64,000 nt of DNA from Archegozetes longisetosus (Eukaryota; Arthropoda; Arachnida; Sarcoptiformes; Trhypochthoniidae). Position numbers and translations under genes: made by a program. The notes under the pieces were generated by a model that had not been told where the DNA came from, did no database searches, and saw nothing but the letters and a program-made list of their open reading frames with translations. The DNA lies in contig JAEMBT020000006.1 of assembly GCA_018873245.2 (NCBI GenBank), forward strand, positions 7,027,855-7,091,854, written 5' to 3'. This document shows, one piece after another, positions 50,840 through 63,300 of the stretch. Position 1 is the first letter of the stretch. Each line of letters opens with the position of its first letter.

Positions 50840-51925
50840 AATTAAATGAATAGTTTTAGAGCTAATCGTTAAAGCGATAATGAATGAGGGGATTGAAATT
50901 CAACCCATTTTTATAGTAGATCAAACTTATGTAAAGTATTCATAACAATAAATACATCAGTTCTAAACACTATTCTCTTCTTAACTGTATCGAAACTTCT
51001 TCCAACTTCTAGTGCAGCCAATACTTGGACTCTAACTTAAGTAAGTATCTACTTTTGGCTGCAAGTTCTATATTTCAAAACTTAGTTCAACACCGCCTAA
51101 ACTATTGAAGACGCTCCGCCTTTATATTCAGTACTAACTTTTCACCACTATTTCAACTAATCGAAGACTTCAGTTCCATCTCTAGAGTCGACTATTTGTT
51201 ACAAACTCTTTTGTAGGTTATATTAACAAAATTGACTTGAACTATAAAAATAAATGAATGTGTGTTAAGATATCTAAAAAACTAATAAATCTATAAAAGA
51301 TATTTATGCGATCAAAAGGTTTTAAAATAATTATGAATTTGTTAGAACTTACACATACAACACAAATCATATATCAATATATCTTTCAATCTCTATAAGG
51401 CTAAGCCAACAGTCTATCTAAATAACAAACTTTCTTCTGGATTAGTTGAAAAACATTCAGTTCAATTACTTCTAATTGTTTTTAGTCTAATTGACTCAAA
51501 AGCCTTTGAAAATAAGATCAAATGTAAGTTGTTTGTAAGAATAAGAAAATGTTCGGAATATGTAAAGTTTAAACTAATTGTAATGATTGAAAATTATGTG
51601 AATGGTACAAACTTCGCATTTTCAATCGAGTGCTCTCACAAACTTTGTTGACTAAATCAACAGATAATTGCGTGGTAAGAGTTAAAGTTGGAAAATCTAT
51701 GAATAAAAAAGTGGTGGCATGCGAGATGGCGCACATCTCATACTCTACCCTGAGTTAGGTGTTTGGTAATGAATTTCAAACTGATATAAATATCACCCTA
51801 TCTAAAAATTGAAATAAACCACTTATTTCTTATGATTAGCTTTCAATTATACGAATGCATTTTTTAATTAATTCTGTTTTTAAATAATTTTAATCTAAAT
51901 AAACATTGAGGAATAAGTGAAAACA
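50840..51925. other. Divergent promoter interval between GAS1-like and SCOT genes
   Basis: About 1.1 kb of AT-rich sequence between two start codons. No coding block or specific regulatory element was recognised. Confidence 0.4.
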
Positions 51926-53679
51926 ATGCTTTTGATGCGTTTGAATAATAATAATATAAATAATAGTTTGCGTAAACTTTTGTCTATTTGTCTCAACAAC
52001 AGATGTGTTGCGCAATTGACCACTTCTTCGCAAAAGAGTTCAAAACTATGTAATGATGTCTACGAAGCAACTAGAGACATAAAAGATGGAGCAAAGATTC
52101 TTGTTGGAGGTTTTGGTTTGTGCGGTATTCCCGAGAACTGCATTTCAGCGCTAGTCAAACGTGGAGTCAAGGACTTAACAATCGTTAGCAATAACGCAGG
52201 CGTTGAGGACTTTGGCCTGGGATTATTGCTAAAGACAAAGCAAATAAAGCGGATGATATCTTCATATGTGGGTGAGAATAAAGAGTTCGAGAAGCAATAT
52301 TTAGCAGGAGATCTAGAGCTCGAGTTCGTACCTCAGGGGACACTCGCCGAGAGAATCAGAGCCAAAGCTGCAGGAATTCCTGCTTTCTTTACGCCTACTG
52401 GACATAATACACTGATTCATCTGGGTGGCGCTCCCGTCAAGTATAATAAAGACAAATCTGTTGCCATTTACAGCCAGAAGAAGGAATATCGAGTTTTCAA
52501 TGGTAAAAATTATGTTATGGAAGAAGCGATTGATGCTGACTTTGCTCTGGTTAAAGCCTGGAAGGCAGACAAGGCTGGAAACCTGTTATTCCGAAAGACT
52601 GCCTCTAACTTTAATCCTCCGATGTGTAAAGCAGCCGATGTCTCGATTGTTGAGGTCGAAGAGATTGTAGAAATCGGCGAAATACCTCCCGATCAGATTC
52701 ATGTTCCTGGTATTTATGTCGACAAATTTTTCAAAGCAAAAGATCTTTTAAAGCGCATTGAGAGAAAAAGAGTACGCAAAAGAGACAATGAAAACGATCA
52801 AAATATCGACAAGTCAAAACTAGATGCTGCTCGCTTGAGAGAAAAGATCGTAAAACGAGCAGCTCTTGAATTGAAAGATGGAATGTTTGTTAACTTGGGG
52901 ATTGGAATACCTGTTCTCGTCACCAATTTTATACCAGAAGGAGTTAATGTCATTTTTCACAGTGAGAATGGAATCTTAGGTAAACATCTAAATAATTTTA
53001 GATTTGATTGAGTATTCAAAGCAAAATAACATGAGTGCATCAATGTGTTCAAGGAATGGGACCATATCCTTATGAAGAAGAAGTAGATCCCGATTTGATA
53101 AATGCATCAAAAGAAACCGTAACATGTCTTCCAGGCGCGTCGTACTTCTCCTCTGACGAGTCATTCAGCATAATCCGTGGCGGACATCTGGACGTGACAA
53201 TGTTGGGGGCCATGCAGGTTTACAATATACTCATATTGACTAGTTGTTTTGTGTAGATTAGTAGGAAGATCGTCATAAAATATGCGCTTAAATATTCTAA
53301 TATTTTTAATTTCAATCCTTAATAGGTTTCACAAGATGGAGATTTGGCCAATTGGATGATTCCAGGAAAACTGGTTAAAGGGATGGGTGGTGCCATGGAT
53401 TTAGTTTCATCATTTTTTGCTGGCACAAGAGTTATAATTACAATGGAACACAACAGTAAAAGCGGTGAACCAAAAATTGTTGAGTCGTGTACTCTTCCCG
53501 TTACGGGTAAAAAGTGTGTCGATATGATTATCACTGAGAAGGGAGTCTTCAAAGTCGATAACGGACTTACTTTGATTGAGATCGCGGAAGATATAAGCTT
53601 GCAACAACTGACTGAATCTACTGGCTGTCAGTTTAAAGTTTCACCTGATTTGAAAACAATGCAGCAAGTAGTCGTCTAG
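51926..53679 (+). CDS. OXCT1: Succinyl-CoA:3-ketoacid CoA transferase, mitochondrial (SCOT)
   Basis: Exons 51926..52979, 53054..53217 and 53326..53679 encode 523 residues (human 520). The Arg/Asn-rich N-terminus ([16 protein letters not shown]) is a mitochondrial presequence. The alpha half has [12 protein letters not shown] and [10 protein letters not shown] charged linker rich in Lys/Arg (about 290-310) leads to the beta half with [14 protein letters not shown] and the active-site glutamate in HSENG (about residue 347), which forms the glutamyl-CoA intermediate. The enzyme transfers CoA from succinyl-CoA to acetoacetate for ketone-body oxidation in the matrix. The ATG at 51926 is used because the preceding in-frame GTG is not a eukaryotic start. 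The gene is convergent with PIGO, 290 bp between stop codons. Confidence 0.96.
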
Positions 53680-53707
53680 TTTTTCGACATTCATAACAAG
53701 TGCCAAA

Positions 53708-53713
53708 TTTATT
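53708..53713 (-). terminator. Possible polyadenylation signal of PIGO
   Basis: AATAAA on the minus strand 257 bp beyond the PIGO stop, inside the SCOT 3' region. A plus-strand AATAAA for SCOT sits at 53830-53835, so the two 3'UTRs would overlap. Confidence 0.35.
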
Positions 53714-53969
53714 CTAACTTTTCTATCAAATCTTGAGTACAAAAATATTAATGACACATTATGTTTATATTAAGAAAAATGAATTCTAATACAGAGAAAG
53801 TACCCAAAAAGAAGACTGGCAAAGTAACTAATAAATTTACACTTTGATACATATAGCGCGGAGCAAACAGTTTCCACGCCATCAAATCATTTCTCAGTAA
53901 TGCAGCAGACAAGGAGACGCCCAATATCTCGAAAATTAAATTAAAAAGTTAAAATTCAGTTCTTTGTTA

Positions 53970-56900
53970 TTACTTGCTAAATGTTATTTTATTTATTATA
54001 CTTACTGTTATTCCGTTGAATAAAATATATTTTAATATAATATTCATTATTGATTCCCATAGTTCTTGTTCAGGTTTGTGGACTATGATTTTATTGCTTT
54101 TCGTTCTGTAAGGAACAAAGTTGCTAATAATGGAAGAGATATTCCACTTAGAATTTGAGTTGAAAACACATTTAAAACCACCTGAAAAAAAATTTCGCTC
54201 TTGTGAGAAAACTGGTTGCAATATTGGATAGTTTCTGAAAAAGTGACAAATACACAATAAACTAAGGCTTACAGGAAGCACATTGCTTGAAAACTTTTCA
54301 CTGTTTGTAAAGAATGTAATATTCCACGGAATATAATTGATTGAATTGTGATGACCAGTAATAAAGAATCCATAAGTTGTCATCAAATACCAAATTACAA
54401 TGGAAGTCATACTATTTTCTAAACCAATTTTGCCTAATATTAGTAAGTATAGAGCAGCACAAATCCAAATAAGAATAAGCCCGATGCTCGAATTTTCGTC
54501 CTGATACAAGAATAAGGGATACAGACAACTGACAGCTAAAATCAAAATTCCTGAAGAATAACGGGGATTTGAATTATGTTCATCTCTATCAGTGGTTGTG
54601 GGAAATAAAAATGCAACTGTGATTAGAATAGCACTCGAATAAATGACAGTTTTGGCTAAAGTGAACTCGTTGCCAGACAAATGTTTTTCAATGATTGCAG
54701 GCTTTGCAAGAGATAGAGCCCAATGACCACAAATGCATACACACGAGAAGACCATTAAGTATTTCAAGCAAAAACTAGACATTTGGGAACTTTCTGTCGC
54801 TTCATTTTTAGACAATATATAAACTACAAGAGAAACTGTGAAAATCAAAAACAAAGAAGAAAACAAAACTTGACTTGATTTCAATATGTTTAGATCAAAT
54901 TCAGACTTATTGCATGAAAAGTGTTGTTCGTGACAGCGTCGTAGCTCTTTTGTCAGCCGAACTATTATAATCAGAGCTAAACAAATAACAAACAACAATT
55001 TCGTATTAATCGGTTGTTTCAGAAGAACTGTTTTTCTCAAGATTATATCAAACAAATGCAACACAAGCAGTGATTGAAACGTATAATAAATAAGAGATTC
55101 TTCGTATAATATCAGAGTTTTAAAAAACATAGAAATGAAGCTAAAGACTAGACTCAAAATAGCGACTCCTTGCAGTGAGAGGTTAGCTTTGAACATGTCT
55201 TTCAAAATAAATATACGACGTTTAGTAGAGATGAATGCAATGAATTTAGGCGCAAAAGTGGATCCAACGGACGCTACAATGGAAGTGACAGCACTGAGAA
55301 AAACCATATCATTAAAACTTGTTTGATGGAATGGAAAATCTATTATTCTTATCAGATTAGCAGTGATTGCACCCATCACTGAGCCAATTAAGACTTTTCC
55401 ACAAAAATTTAGGAGTTGTTGTTGTGATTTGATATAATAAATAGAAGTGAAGTTTGCGACCGAAGCAAGAAACAAGACTATGATTCCACTGCATATTAAA
55501 CGAACGTCGTACGAGGCCAAAGACAGTTTAAGCTGTTTATTCACTTGTAAGAGATAGTTTTCGTAATTTTTTCTCAGCTCTTTAAGCGATTCAATTGTTC
55601 CCGGTTTGTCATCACTTGGAATATTATCGAGTAATACCCATTGTCTGTCGTATCGTTCCAAAAGTTCATCCAATTCTCTTTGGATAACTTTCGGCAGTAA
55701 ATAAGAAGTTTCACTATAGGCTGCTAGATACCGCTGAACCTGTGCCACATTTATTCTAAGGGCAGAAATACTAGTCCAAAGACACTTAATAACCGGTATA
55801 TCTTCGTGACAAGTAAATTCTGCGCTTCGTTTCAAATGCTGGCATTCCATCGGAAATTCAAATAAAGAACTGATCACTTTCCCAACATTCGAGAATGGAA
55901 TCGGAATTCCCACTAAAAGTGAGAGAGTTGGCACGATATCAATTTTGTTGACATCAGTTACCACATTCTGGAAGGAAACGTTTACATTAATCAGTATAAG
56001 TGTTTGACAATTGTCTGCTTAGAATAGAGAAGACAGACCTCAATAGATGATAATTCCTTAGAAGTGAATACATATAAAAACGGAGATTTTCCTTTCAATC
56101 GATTGACAGACATTCCATTTGAATGATCACCAATGATGAACAAAATGGTCTCTTTATCTTTACTTGATAAAGAGACCACTCTTTGTAACATATCGTCCAT
56201 TTGATTCAATTTATTGATAGTCTCTTTATGTTGAAAGCCATACAAGTGTTGAAATCTATCAATAATTGAAAAGTGCGCCACAATTACGTCCCAATCATTC
56301 GATTTAATCTCTGATAGAAGTCTTTTACTCAGATTGAGATCCTATTCAATTAGTTAAACATGCATTTAGTATAGACTGAATAACAGCAGAGGTTACAAGG
56401 CGTCTTACCTCTGAATTTGGAGAGTAATAAATTGATCTATGGAACAACTCATTGGGGAACAACTTTTTCAATGAGTTTTCAGCGATGAAAGTGACTCGTT
56501 TTGATTTACTTTTCAATTGATTGATAAGATTATCTTCAAGAATATGATTTCGGGTAAAACTAAAGCTCAGATCTATAAAGGTAGGCAGGCCTCCAGTCGT
56601 TATGGACTTAAACGTTTGAATTTTTGACAGAGAAGGCGATTGAGACAGTCTATAGATTTTTGATTGGTTTGAATATTTCTTGAATAAGTTATTAATTATA
56701 TTGAAATTAACTTCTTCACTATTATTCGAGTTGTCATTGAATTGATCGAAATCATAGAAGAGTCCGTCAGTCAGCAATATGAGAGCTCTTTTGTATCTGT
56801 TCGTGAAATCACAACCTGGAGTATGACTTCTGGCTGAAGAATAGAATTTGTTTGAGTTGTCGTGTGAGACATTATCACAAGAACTGAATTTATGGATCAG

Positions 56901-57011
56901 TTTTCGATTGAGAACAAAACCACTCGAGAAAAGCCAAACGCCGATCGAATAAATACAACAAATCCATAATAATAACAATGAATTGTATAAAATTAATACA
57001 TTTGTATTCAT
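53970..57011 (-). CDS. PIGO: GPI ethanolamine phosphate transferase 3 (PIGO)
   Basis: Exons 57011..56409, 56341..56039 and 55967..53970 encode 967 residues (human 1089), with all phases agreeing. An N-terminal signal-anchor leads to the luminal alkaline-phosphatase-like domain: TDGLFYDF (Asp82), ITTGGLPTFIDL, VEDNLI-type ILEDNLINQL, WDVIVAHF, GDHS (272-275) and DIVPTLSLLVGIPIPFSNVG. More than a dozen hydrophobic segments follow, as in PIGO. The enzyme adds ethanolamine phosphate to the third mannose of the GPI anchor in the ER. The family call rests on ITTGGLPTFIDL, the LPIPF-type block and topology. The usual second His of the GDHG...HGG motif is Arg here (about 282), which is odd for an active transferase. 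Confidence 0.9.
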
Positions 57012-57263
57012 TTCACTGTTAATTAATCAATTATTCGAATGGTTCACAATTAATTGAACTATGATTCGATCGAAAACAGTAGAACCTTTTAGAGTTATTG
57101 ATAAAAGTTTTGTTTATTTACATTATTTTGAAATCATTGGAAGACATGTGTTGTGGACGCATGCGCTCTAATGTTATTGATATTCATATATAGAAGGAAT
57201 GAATTTTACTTTGGAAATGATTTAAAGTTATTTAAAGTAAATTTTAATAAATTTTAACTAAAA

Positions 57264-58977
57264 ATGTTAATCAATCGTTTGTTTAGTATGTCTCTAATTA
57301 ATAGAGAAATCATTTCAATTTTAAGAACTTATAAAAGAGATGTTATTAAATGGCAGAGAAGCGCAAGTCTTTCGACGCAAACGATAATAACTCCAAAGCC
57401 ACCGAAAGTGAAGAACTTAATGGCAGGTAAAACTCACGTCAATATCGGAACAATAGGACACGTAGATCACGGCAAAACTACTCTGACCTCTGCTATCACT
57501 AAAGTTAGTTCAGAAAGAGGTTTAGGTAAATATATATCATTTGATGACATCGATAAGGCTCCAGAAGAACAGTTGAGAGGAGTGACGATTAATGCGGCTC
57601 ATGTTGAATACTTCACTGAAACTCGACATTACGCGCACACCGATTGTCCCGGACATAGGGATTACGTGAAGAACATGATTTGCGGCACTTCGCAAATGGA
57701 TGGCGCGATACTTGTTGTGGCCGGTAGTGAAGGACAAATGCCCCAAACTAGAGAACATCTCATGTTAAGCAAACAAATTGGTGTCAATAAAATAGTTGTT
57801 TATGTCAATAAATGTGATCTCGTTGATCAAGAGGTAAGAGAGTTAGTTGAGATGGAAGTCAGAGACCTGCTTTGCAATTATGGCTTCGACGGCGAAAACG
57901 CTCCCTTTGTGTTCGGATCGGCTCTTATGGCATTAAATGGTGACAAATCGGAATTAGGCGAACAATCGATTTTTAGATTATTAGATTCACTTGATTCTTA
58001 CATAACATTACCTGAAAGAGACTTGGAGTCACCGTTTATTATGCCGATTGAAAGTAGTGTTTCTATTACTGGCAGAGGAACTGTCTGCATCGGAACTGTT
58101 GAAAGAGGATCTATTAATAGAGGAGAACACACAGAGATTGCTGGTTGGGGTCAAATAATTAAAAGCGCTGCTACTGATATTCACATGTTTGGTAAGAATG
58201 CATAAGATCTGGCTTTAAACCTAGATTTAACTATTGATCGATATAATGATTGAATTACAGGCAGATCTGTGCCTAAATGTGAAGCTGGAGATCACGTCGG
58301 AATACTTTGTAGAGGTATGTCATAGATTATGCAGCTTTAGTTTGACTTTACTAGATTTTGGCTGAATACAGAGTAATCAAAACTTGTGTTCGATTCTGAC
58401 CAATTTTGAATGATCTCGATTTTAAAACTAACTCTAATATCTGATAAAAAAAGGTTTCATTTGATAGCAGTTTAAGCAGGCAACTGATTATATCATTAAA
58501 TTTGGTTGAATTTTAATCGGATTTCTAAGCACCTTTTGTTGGTTTCCAGGTGTAAAAGTGGCTAATATAGAGAGAGGAATGGTTATCAGTAAACCAGCAT
58601 CTTTAACGTTAAAAAATAGGTTTGAGGCAAACCTATATCTGATACCACCAGGAGAAGGAGGTCGCAATAAACCGATTACGACGAGATTTATTCAACAAAT
58701 ATTTAGCCGGACGTGGAGTGGAGGTGTCAGAGTTGATGTGCCAGATGAAGAAGGGGGTATTATAATGCCTGGAGATCACGGAAAAGTCCATATGACTCTT
58801 CTCTATGGAATGCATATGAGGATTGGTCAGTCATTTACTATTAGAGAAAATTTGCGAACTATTGCTTCGGGTATTGTTACCGGTTATTTACCTAATGTTG
58901 AAGTCTCATACAATTTGGGAACTTTAGATTTACCCTATGGTCAGAAAAACCAAACATCAAAATCTAAAAAAGATTAA
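57264..58977 (+). CDS. Mitochondrial elongation factor Tu, divergent paralogue type
   Basis: Exons 57264..58191, 58261..58314 and 58550..58977 encode 469 residues. A basic N-terminus of about 50 residues is the mitochondrial presequence. GTPase motifs are intact: GHVDHGKT (65-72), RGVTI (105-109), DCPGH (127-131), NKCD (182-185) and GSALMAL (218-224). Domains 2 and 3 follow ([21 protein letters not shown]). EF-Tu delivers aminoacyl-tRNA to the mitoribosome. Compared with ordinary mitochondrial EF-Tu there are unusual changes (EQLRGVTI for the common [16 protein letters not shown] for HADYVKNM) and a basic C-terminal tail of about 25 residues after GIVTGYLP, ending NQTSKSKKD. The tail recalls nematode EF-Tus that serve truncated mitochondrial tRNAs. 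An additional conventional paralogue may exist elsewhere. Confidence 0.92.
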
Positions 58978-59044
58978 ACACATTTCATAAGTTCTTCAAA
59001 TTTATCTGTAATTCGTTGCAGTGTTTTCTTCTTGCTATTAAAGT

Positions 59045-59050
59045 AATAAA
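59045..59050 (+). terminator. Polyadenylation signal of the mitochondrial EF-Tu gene
   Basis: AATAAA 68 bp after the stop codon. A second copy (AATAATAAAT) follows at about 59070. Confidence 0.65.
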
Positions 59051-59548
59051 TTATTTGTGTAAATTGAATAATAAATTTGAGATATAGTTTGATTCTTCTA
59101 AACTTTTAGTCAAATTGAATTAACATTTGTTCGGTTGATTGCCCCTTCAATTCTTTGTGGTTCTGATTCAAATGAATATATTCTGAAGGTAACGAATTTA
59201 TTTAAATCTAGTGTTTGTGATCTGATAGGTCTGATTGATTTCACAATGTGTTTAAGTCAAATTTTTATCTGATTTAATTGTTTGGATCAACAGGTGCATT
59301 AAATTCATTGATTTTACACCTGAAGGATAGTGACTAGAGTTACGATATCGGTCATTAATAATAAAGGATAGTACGTTTATCTTGAGCAATTTTCGTTAAG
59401 AAATTCGAAAACAGACACCACTTATACCGTTATACCCCTCAAGTTCATTGTCGGCAAACTTGTTTACGAAATTCCTTACATGCCTTGTATTCTTCGTAAA
59501 TGCGGAACATTGCTCGAAAAGTTGACAAACGATCTCCAGGTTAGAAAT
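59051..59548. other. Intergenic stretch after EF-Tu
   Basis: No recognised gene. A 67-codon minus-strand frame (59396-59599) overlaps the left end of the inverted-repeat element. It matches no family I know and is likely fortuitous. Confidence 0.4.
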
Positions 59549-59549
59549 A

Positions 59550-60107
59550 CAAGGTTGGCAGATGTTTGTGAACAGTTTAATTATGTAAATTAAAACCAAT
59601 TTGGCGTTTTTAATGTTTTTTGTTTGTTTTATGTGAGAGCCGTTAGCTTTAGTGATAGCTCGGTATTGCTTTTTTCAAGATTTGAACACTAGTTTAGCCA
59701 TTTCAGGTGTTATTGTTGGCTAAACATCTCGATATGCTTTGCAAACTTTCCAGTTTTGAGTCTCTTATGGAATAATTTTTGTTTTAAATATATGATTCAA
59801 AAATAGTCTAGTGAACTGCAGTTAGGACTTTTCACGGCTATTTCCTCTTTTCTTATGAAGCTGGTATCCGTTCTTAGTTTAGTTATTACTTTTCTATAGC
59901 TTCCTAAATGTTTGCAAAATTGCCGTATACGGTTGTCAGGTTTGAGACTGTTTTCCTTCAGCATTATTGATCATAATTAAAAATGGGTTTGCTTACTTTT
60001 TCACGTAGCACGTGGATTTCATAAATATATAGATATGACGCATATGTTAATTCGAAAAGTAGATTTATTTAAATTTATTAACTGTTCACAAACATCTGCC
60101 TAACCCT
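59550..60107. mobile_element. Candidate non-autonomous hAT-like element with 21-bp inverted repeats
   Basis: GGCAGATGTTTGTGAACAGTT occurs at 59557-59577 and its exact reverse complement at 60080-60100. Extending outwards, the right end reads CAGGGTTAGGCAGATG and the left end CAAGGTTGGCAGATG. A CAGGG-type start is typical of hAT terminal repeats. The interior (about 500 bp) is AT-rich with no transposase. The flanking 8-bp sequences do not match clearly, so the target-site duplication has decayed or the boundaries are off. Confidence 0.5.
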
Positions 60108-60327
60108 GTAATCTATGTATTTTGCAATAAGTTTTGGTGTTTAATTCAATGAAGTTCTCATAACAAAATCTGGAAAAATTTGAATAAGTAATCACTAAAA
60201 GATAAACTTATTGAATAAAATCTTTATTTGAATTTCTTAATTCTATAATATGAAGCTAAACAACATTCACATAATTTAATTGATGACTTAAAATTATTAA
60301 TTCATAGTTTATAGGTCTCTTTTGATT
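60108..60327 (-). promoter_or_regulatory. 3'UTR of the RCC1-kinase gene with polyadenylation signal
   Basis: AATAAA on the minus strand at 60228-60223, 100 bp beyond the stop codon, defines a short 3'UTR that ends before the hAT-like element. Confidence 0.55.
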
Positions 60328-63300
60328 TCAGTTAATGTTTTCTGAATTTTCGAACCCTAGTTTTGATTGTAATATATAGTGGAGATAAGAGTTCTGTCTC
60401 TCCTGATCTGGATTTATAAAAGATCGTGAAAATTGTTCAGGATAAGAAATTCCATTGTGTTTTTCATAATCGTTCAATTCTTTGATACTCAAAGCCCACG
60501 TTAGATTATTTTCTGGTTTTGCATTAAATCGCTCATAAGGAAGTTGTTCCGTCATTCTCTCACAAATGACTTTCGCATTCTGGTATTTAGTTGTTAGAAT
60601 ACATGATTCATTTTCATGGTCAACAAACTTCTCAATATCAAATAATTCCTTCATGATAACTCCTAAGCTATAAATATCTGCCTTTATGTCGTACTTTCTA
60701 TTATCAATTACTTCTGGTGCTATATATTGTTCATCTTCTGGATTATTATTCCTATCGTGAATAGACATTAATCCAGTGTCACTGATTTTGATAAATGTAT
60801 TATTTATCGTTCTCTTCAGCAGAATATTCGAAGGTTTCAGATCGCAATGAATAACAGGCGGTTCTCGTTCATGCAAATAATTGACACCTTCCAATATTTC
60901 ATTGAATAGTTCACTAGCGATGTAATAACCAGTGAGAGTCAAGATTTCATTTTCAAAGATAGGGTCCTCTTTTATCTCTCTAATAATATCTTTCAAGTTT
61001 TTATCACACAATTCCATTTCAGCATAAAAAGTATAAGTTTTATTGTTAGCAGTTTTGCTACTATTTTCGGTTTGATTTTCTTCAAACCAAGAGTCGAAGT
61101 ATTGCACAAGATAACCACATCTAATAGTATGGAGTTCATCATTACTACTCAACATAATAAAATTTTTAAGCATCACATAATCTTTTTTAAAGCTTATTTG
61201 AACTTTCTTGATCGCAATATCATTTCTGGTCCGATGATTTGCCATAAATACATTTCCAAAACTGCCACTTCCGATGTCTTTATCTCTTTTGTAGTTCTCT
61301 TTATGTTTATTATTCTCAATTTTAGGGCCATTAAAACAGAATTTTGATTGTAATATAGAATGAAGCAAAGACTGCTCACAACTCTGATCGGACTTATAAT
61401 TTGATATTAAATTGAGTTCAGTCTCAATGTCTAATTCATCGTAATCCAAAGCCCACGATTTATCTTTGAGGACTGCGTCACAATCTGGCCTATCGCTATC
61501 TGAATCTTGTGTCATTTTGAGACACGTCTCCTTCAGCTTTTGATATTTATGCTTCAAGAGATATGAGGTCTCTTTGCTATTTTCGAAATTTAATTGAGCT
61601 TCCATTTCGAGACACTTGTCTTTCGAATCACGACAATTTTCCAGAAAAAAAGATGACTTACTTTCTTTGTCATCAATCGAACTAAATAAATATGATAAAT
61701 TGTCAATTATTGTTGTAATTGAATTTTCAGCAACGAAAATCATAGTTAATTTACTCTCAAATTTGAAAGTTGGCACGACGGTTAGTATTAGCTCAAATAA
61801 TGAAGGGGAAAGGCTCAGCTCGAGCTGATTTAGGTTTGAGCTGAGCTTCAGCTTAAGAGAGCCTTAAGGTTAAACTGTTTCAGTGGGAAATGAGCCTAGA
61901 AAAATGGAAAGTTCTCTTACTAAGCTTTAGTACTCTAACAGAACGTATTTACCGAAAATTTTTGAGGAACTATTACTCATAAAAGGTGATTTCTATCATT
62001 TATGTCAGAATCCGTTCAGGGAAATGGATCGAATGTGAGTAAAAGGGAGCGGTCGATGAAGTTGTAAAACTTGGTCAAGTCAAATATATTAATCTTTTCA
62101 AATTGATAAATAGTTACGGTTTCTAGTTCAATATTCGTAATACCTATTGATGTAAATGTTGAAAAGTGATTTCATAATCACTCCTAAACTATAAATATCG
62201 GCTTTTGTCGTGTATTCTGTTCCGTCAAGTACTTCAGGAGCCATATAATTTCGATCTCCCTGGTCGCTCTTATGTGTTTTATCATTGAAGTCATGAATTG
62301 TGGCCAAACCGAAGTCTGTTATTTTTATAAACGAATCACTCGAGTATCTTTGTATTAGAATATTATTTGGCTTCAAGTCGCGATGAATTATATCTAATGA
62401 ATTCAGATATTTGACGCCTTCTAGTATTTTAATGAAAAGTTCAGAAGCAATATAGTACCCAATTTCAGATAATTTATCTCCTAGTCTGTAGACAGGGTCT
62501 TTATTGAAATGTTCAATCATTTCTTCTAATGTAATATCACATAGATTCATTTCAATATACAGAGAAAGATTATTCACGTTTTTGCTACCAGTTTCAATGT
62601 AATTGTTCTCAAACCATATACGGTTATATTTGACGAGACTATCACAATAGAAATTTGCAATCCTATGGGAAATGAGGTACTCTTTCAGGAAGTCATGTTC
62701 ATTCTCACTTTTAATTGGAATCTCTTTTACTGCAACCCGTCTATTTGAATGGGCGACTATCGCTGAGAATACTTTCCCATAACTTCCTTCCCCTATTTGT
62801 TTAGTTTCTTTGTATAGGTTTTTGAAGATACCGTTTTTAATAAAGAAGTCGTTAAAATTCAAACTTCCATCAATTTTACCATAAGGCATTCCAAATTTAG
62901 TTATATACATTTCATTAAATGTTTTAAACTGTGTTTCTTTTGGAATTAGTATTTTATCCAAACCGAAATATCCCCAGACGTAAACGTGATCGCTTGATTT
63001 AGCCATTGAAAAGTTGCCATTAAAATATGAGGTGATGTCGTTGAATTTAACCGGTATCACAATTTTAACTGGTGTTTCGTGAATCATTTCATCACTTCCT
63101 ATCCCTAGTTGTCCGAATTCATTATATCCAAAAGCATAAATGTCTCCTTTTTCACTTAGTAATAAACTGTGATAACGACCGCAACTTATTTTTTTAAAAA
63201 GAATTTCACTATTCTTTTCCATGATTACAATACGTTTAAGCGAATATAATTTTTCTAAATCGCCGGTTCCTAACTGTCCGAACTCATTATAACCCCAACC

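Noticed and set aside
53970..57011. PIGO as a pseudogene
   Set aside because: Despite an altered ligand residue, three exons keep an open frame of 967 codons with correct splice sites and conserved topology.
59396..59599. 67-codon minus-strand frame
   Set aside because: No recognisable family, no signal peptide, and it overlaps the left arm of the inverted-repeat element. Probably chance.
61682..61776. MPTFKFESKLTM... as the start of an independent kinase gene
   Set aside because: These residues resemble nothing, whereas the sequence right after the acceptor at 61681 continues the kinase C-lobe of the upstream frame in the correct phase. Treated as intron.
61616..61828. Plus-strand frame at the proposed kinase-gene intron
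   Set aside because: Antisense shadow with no known domain. The minus-strand frame has clear kinase homology.
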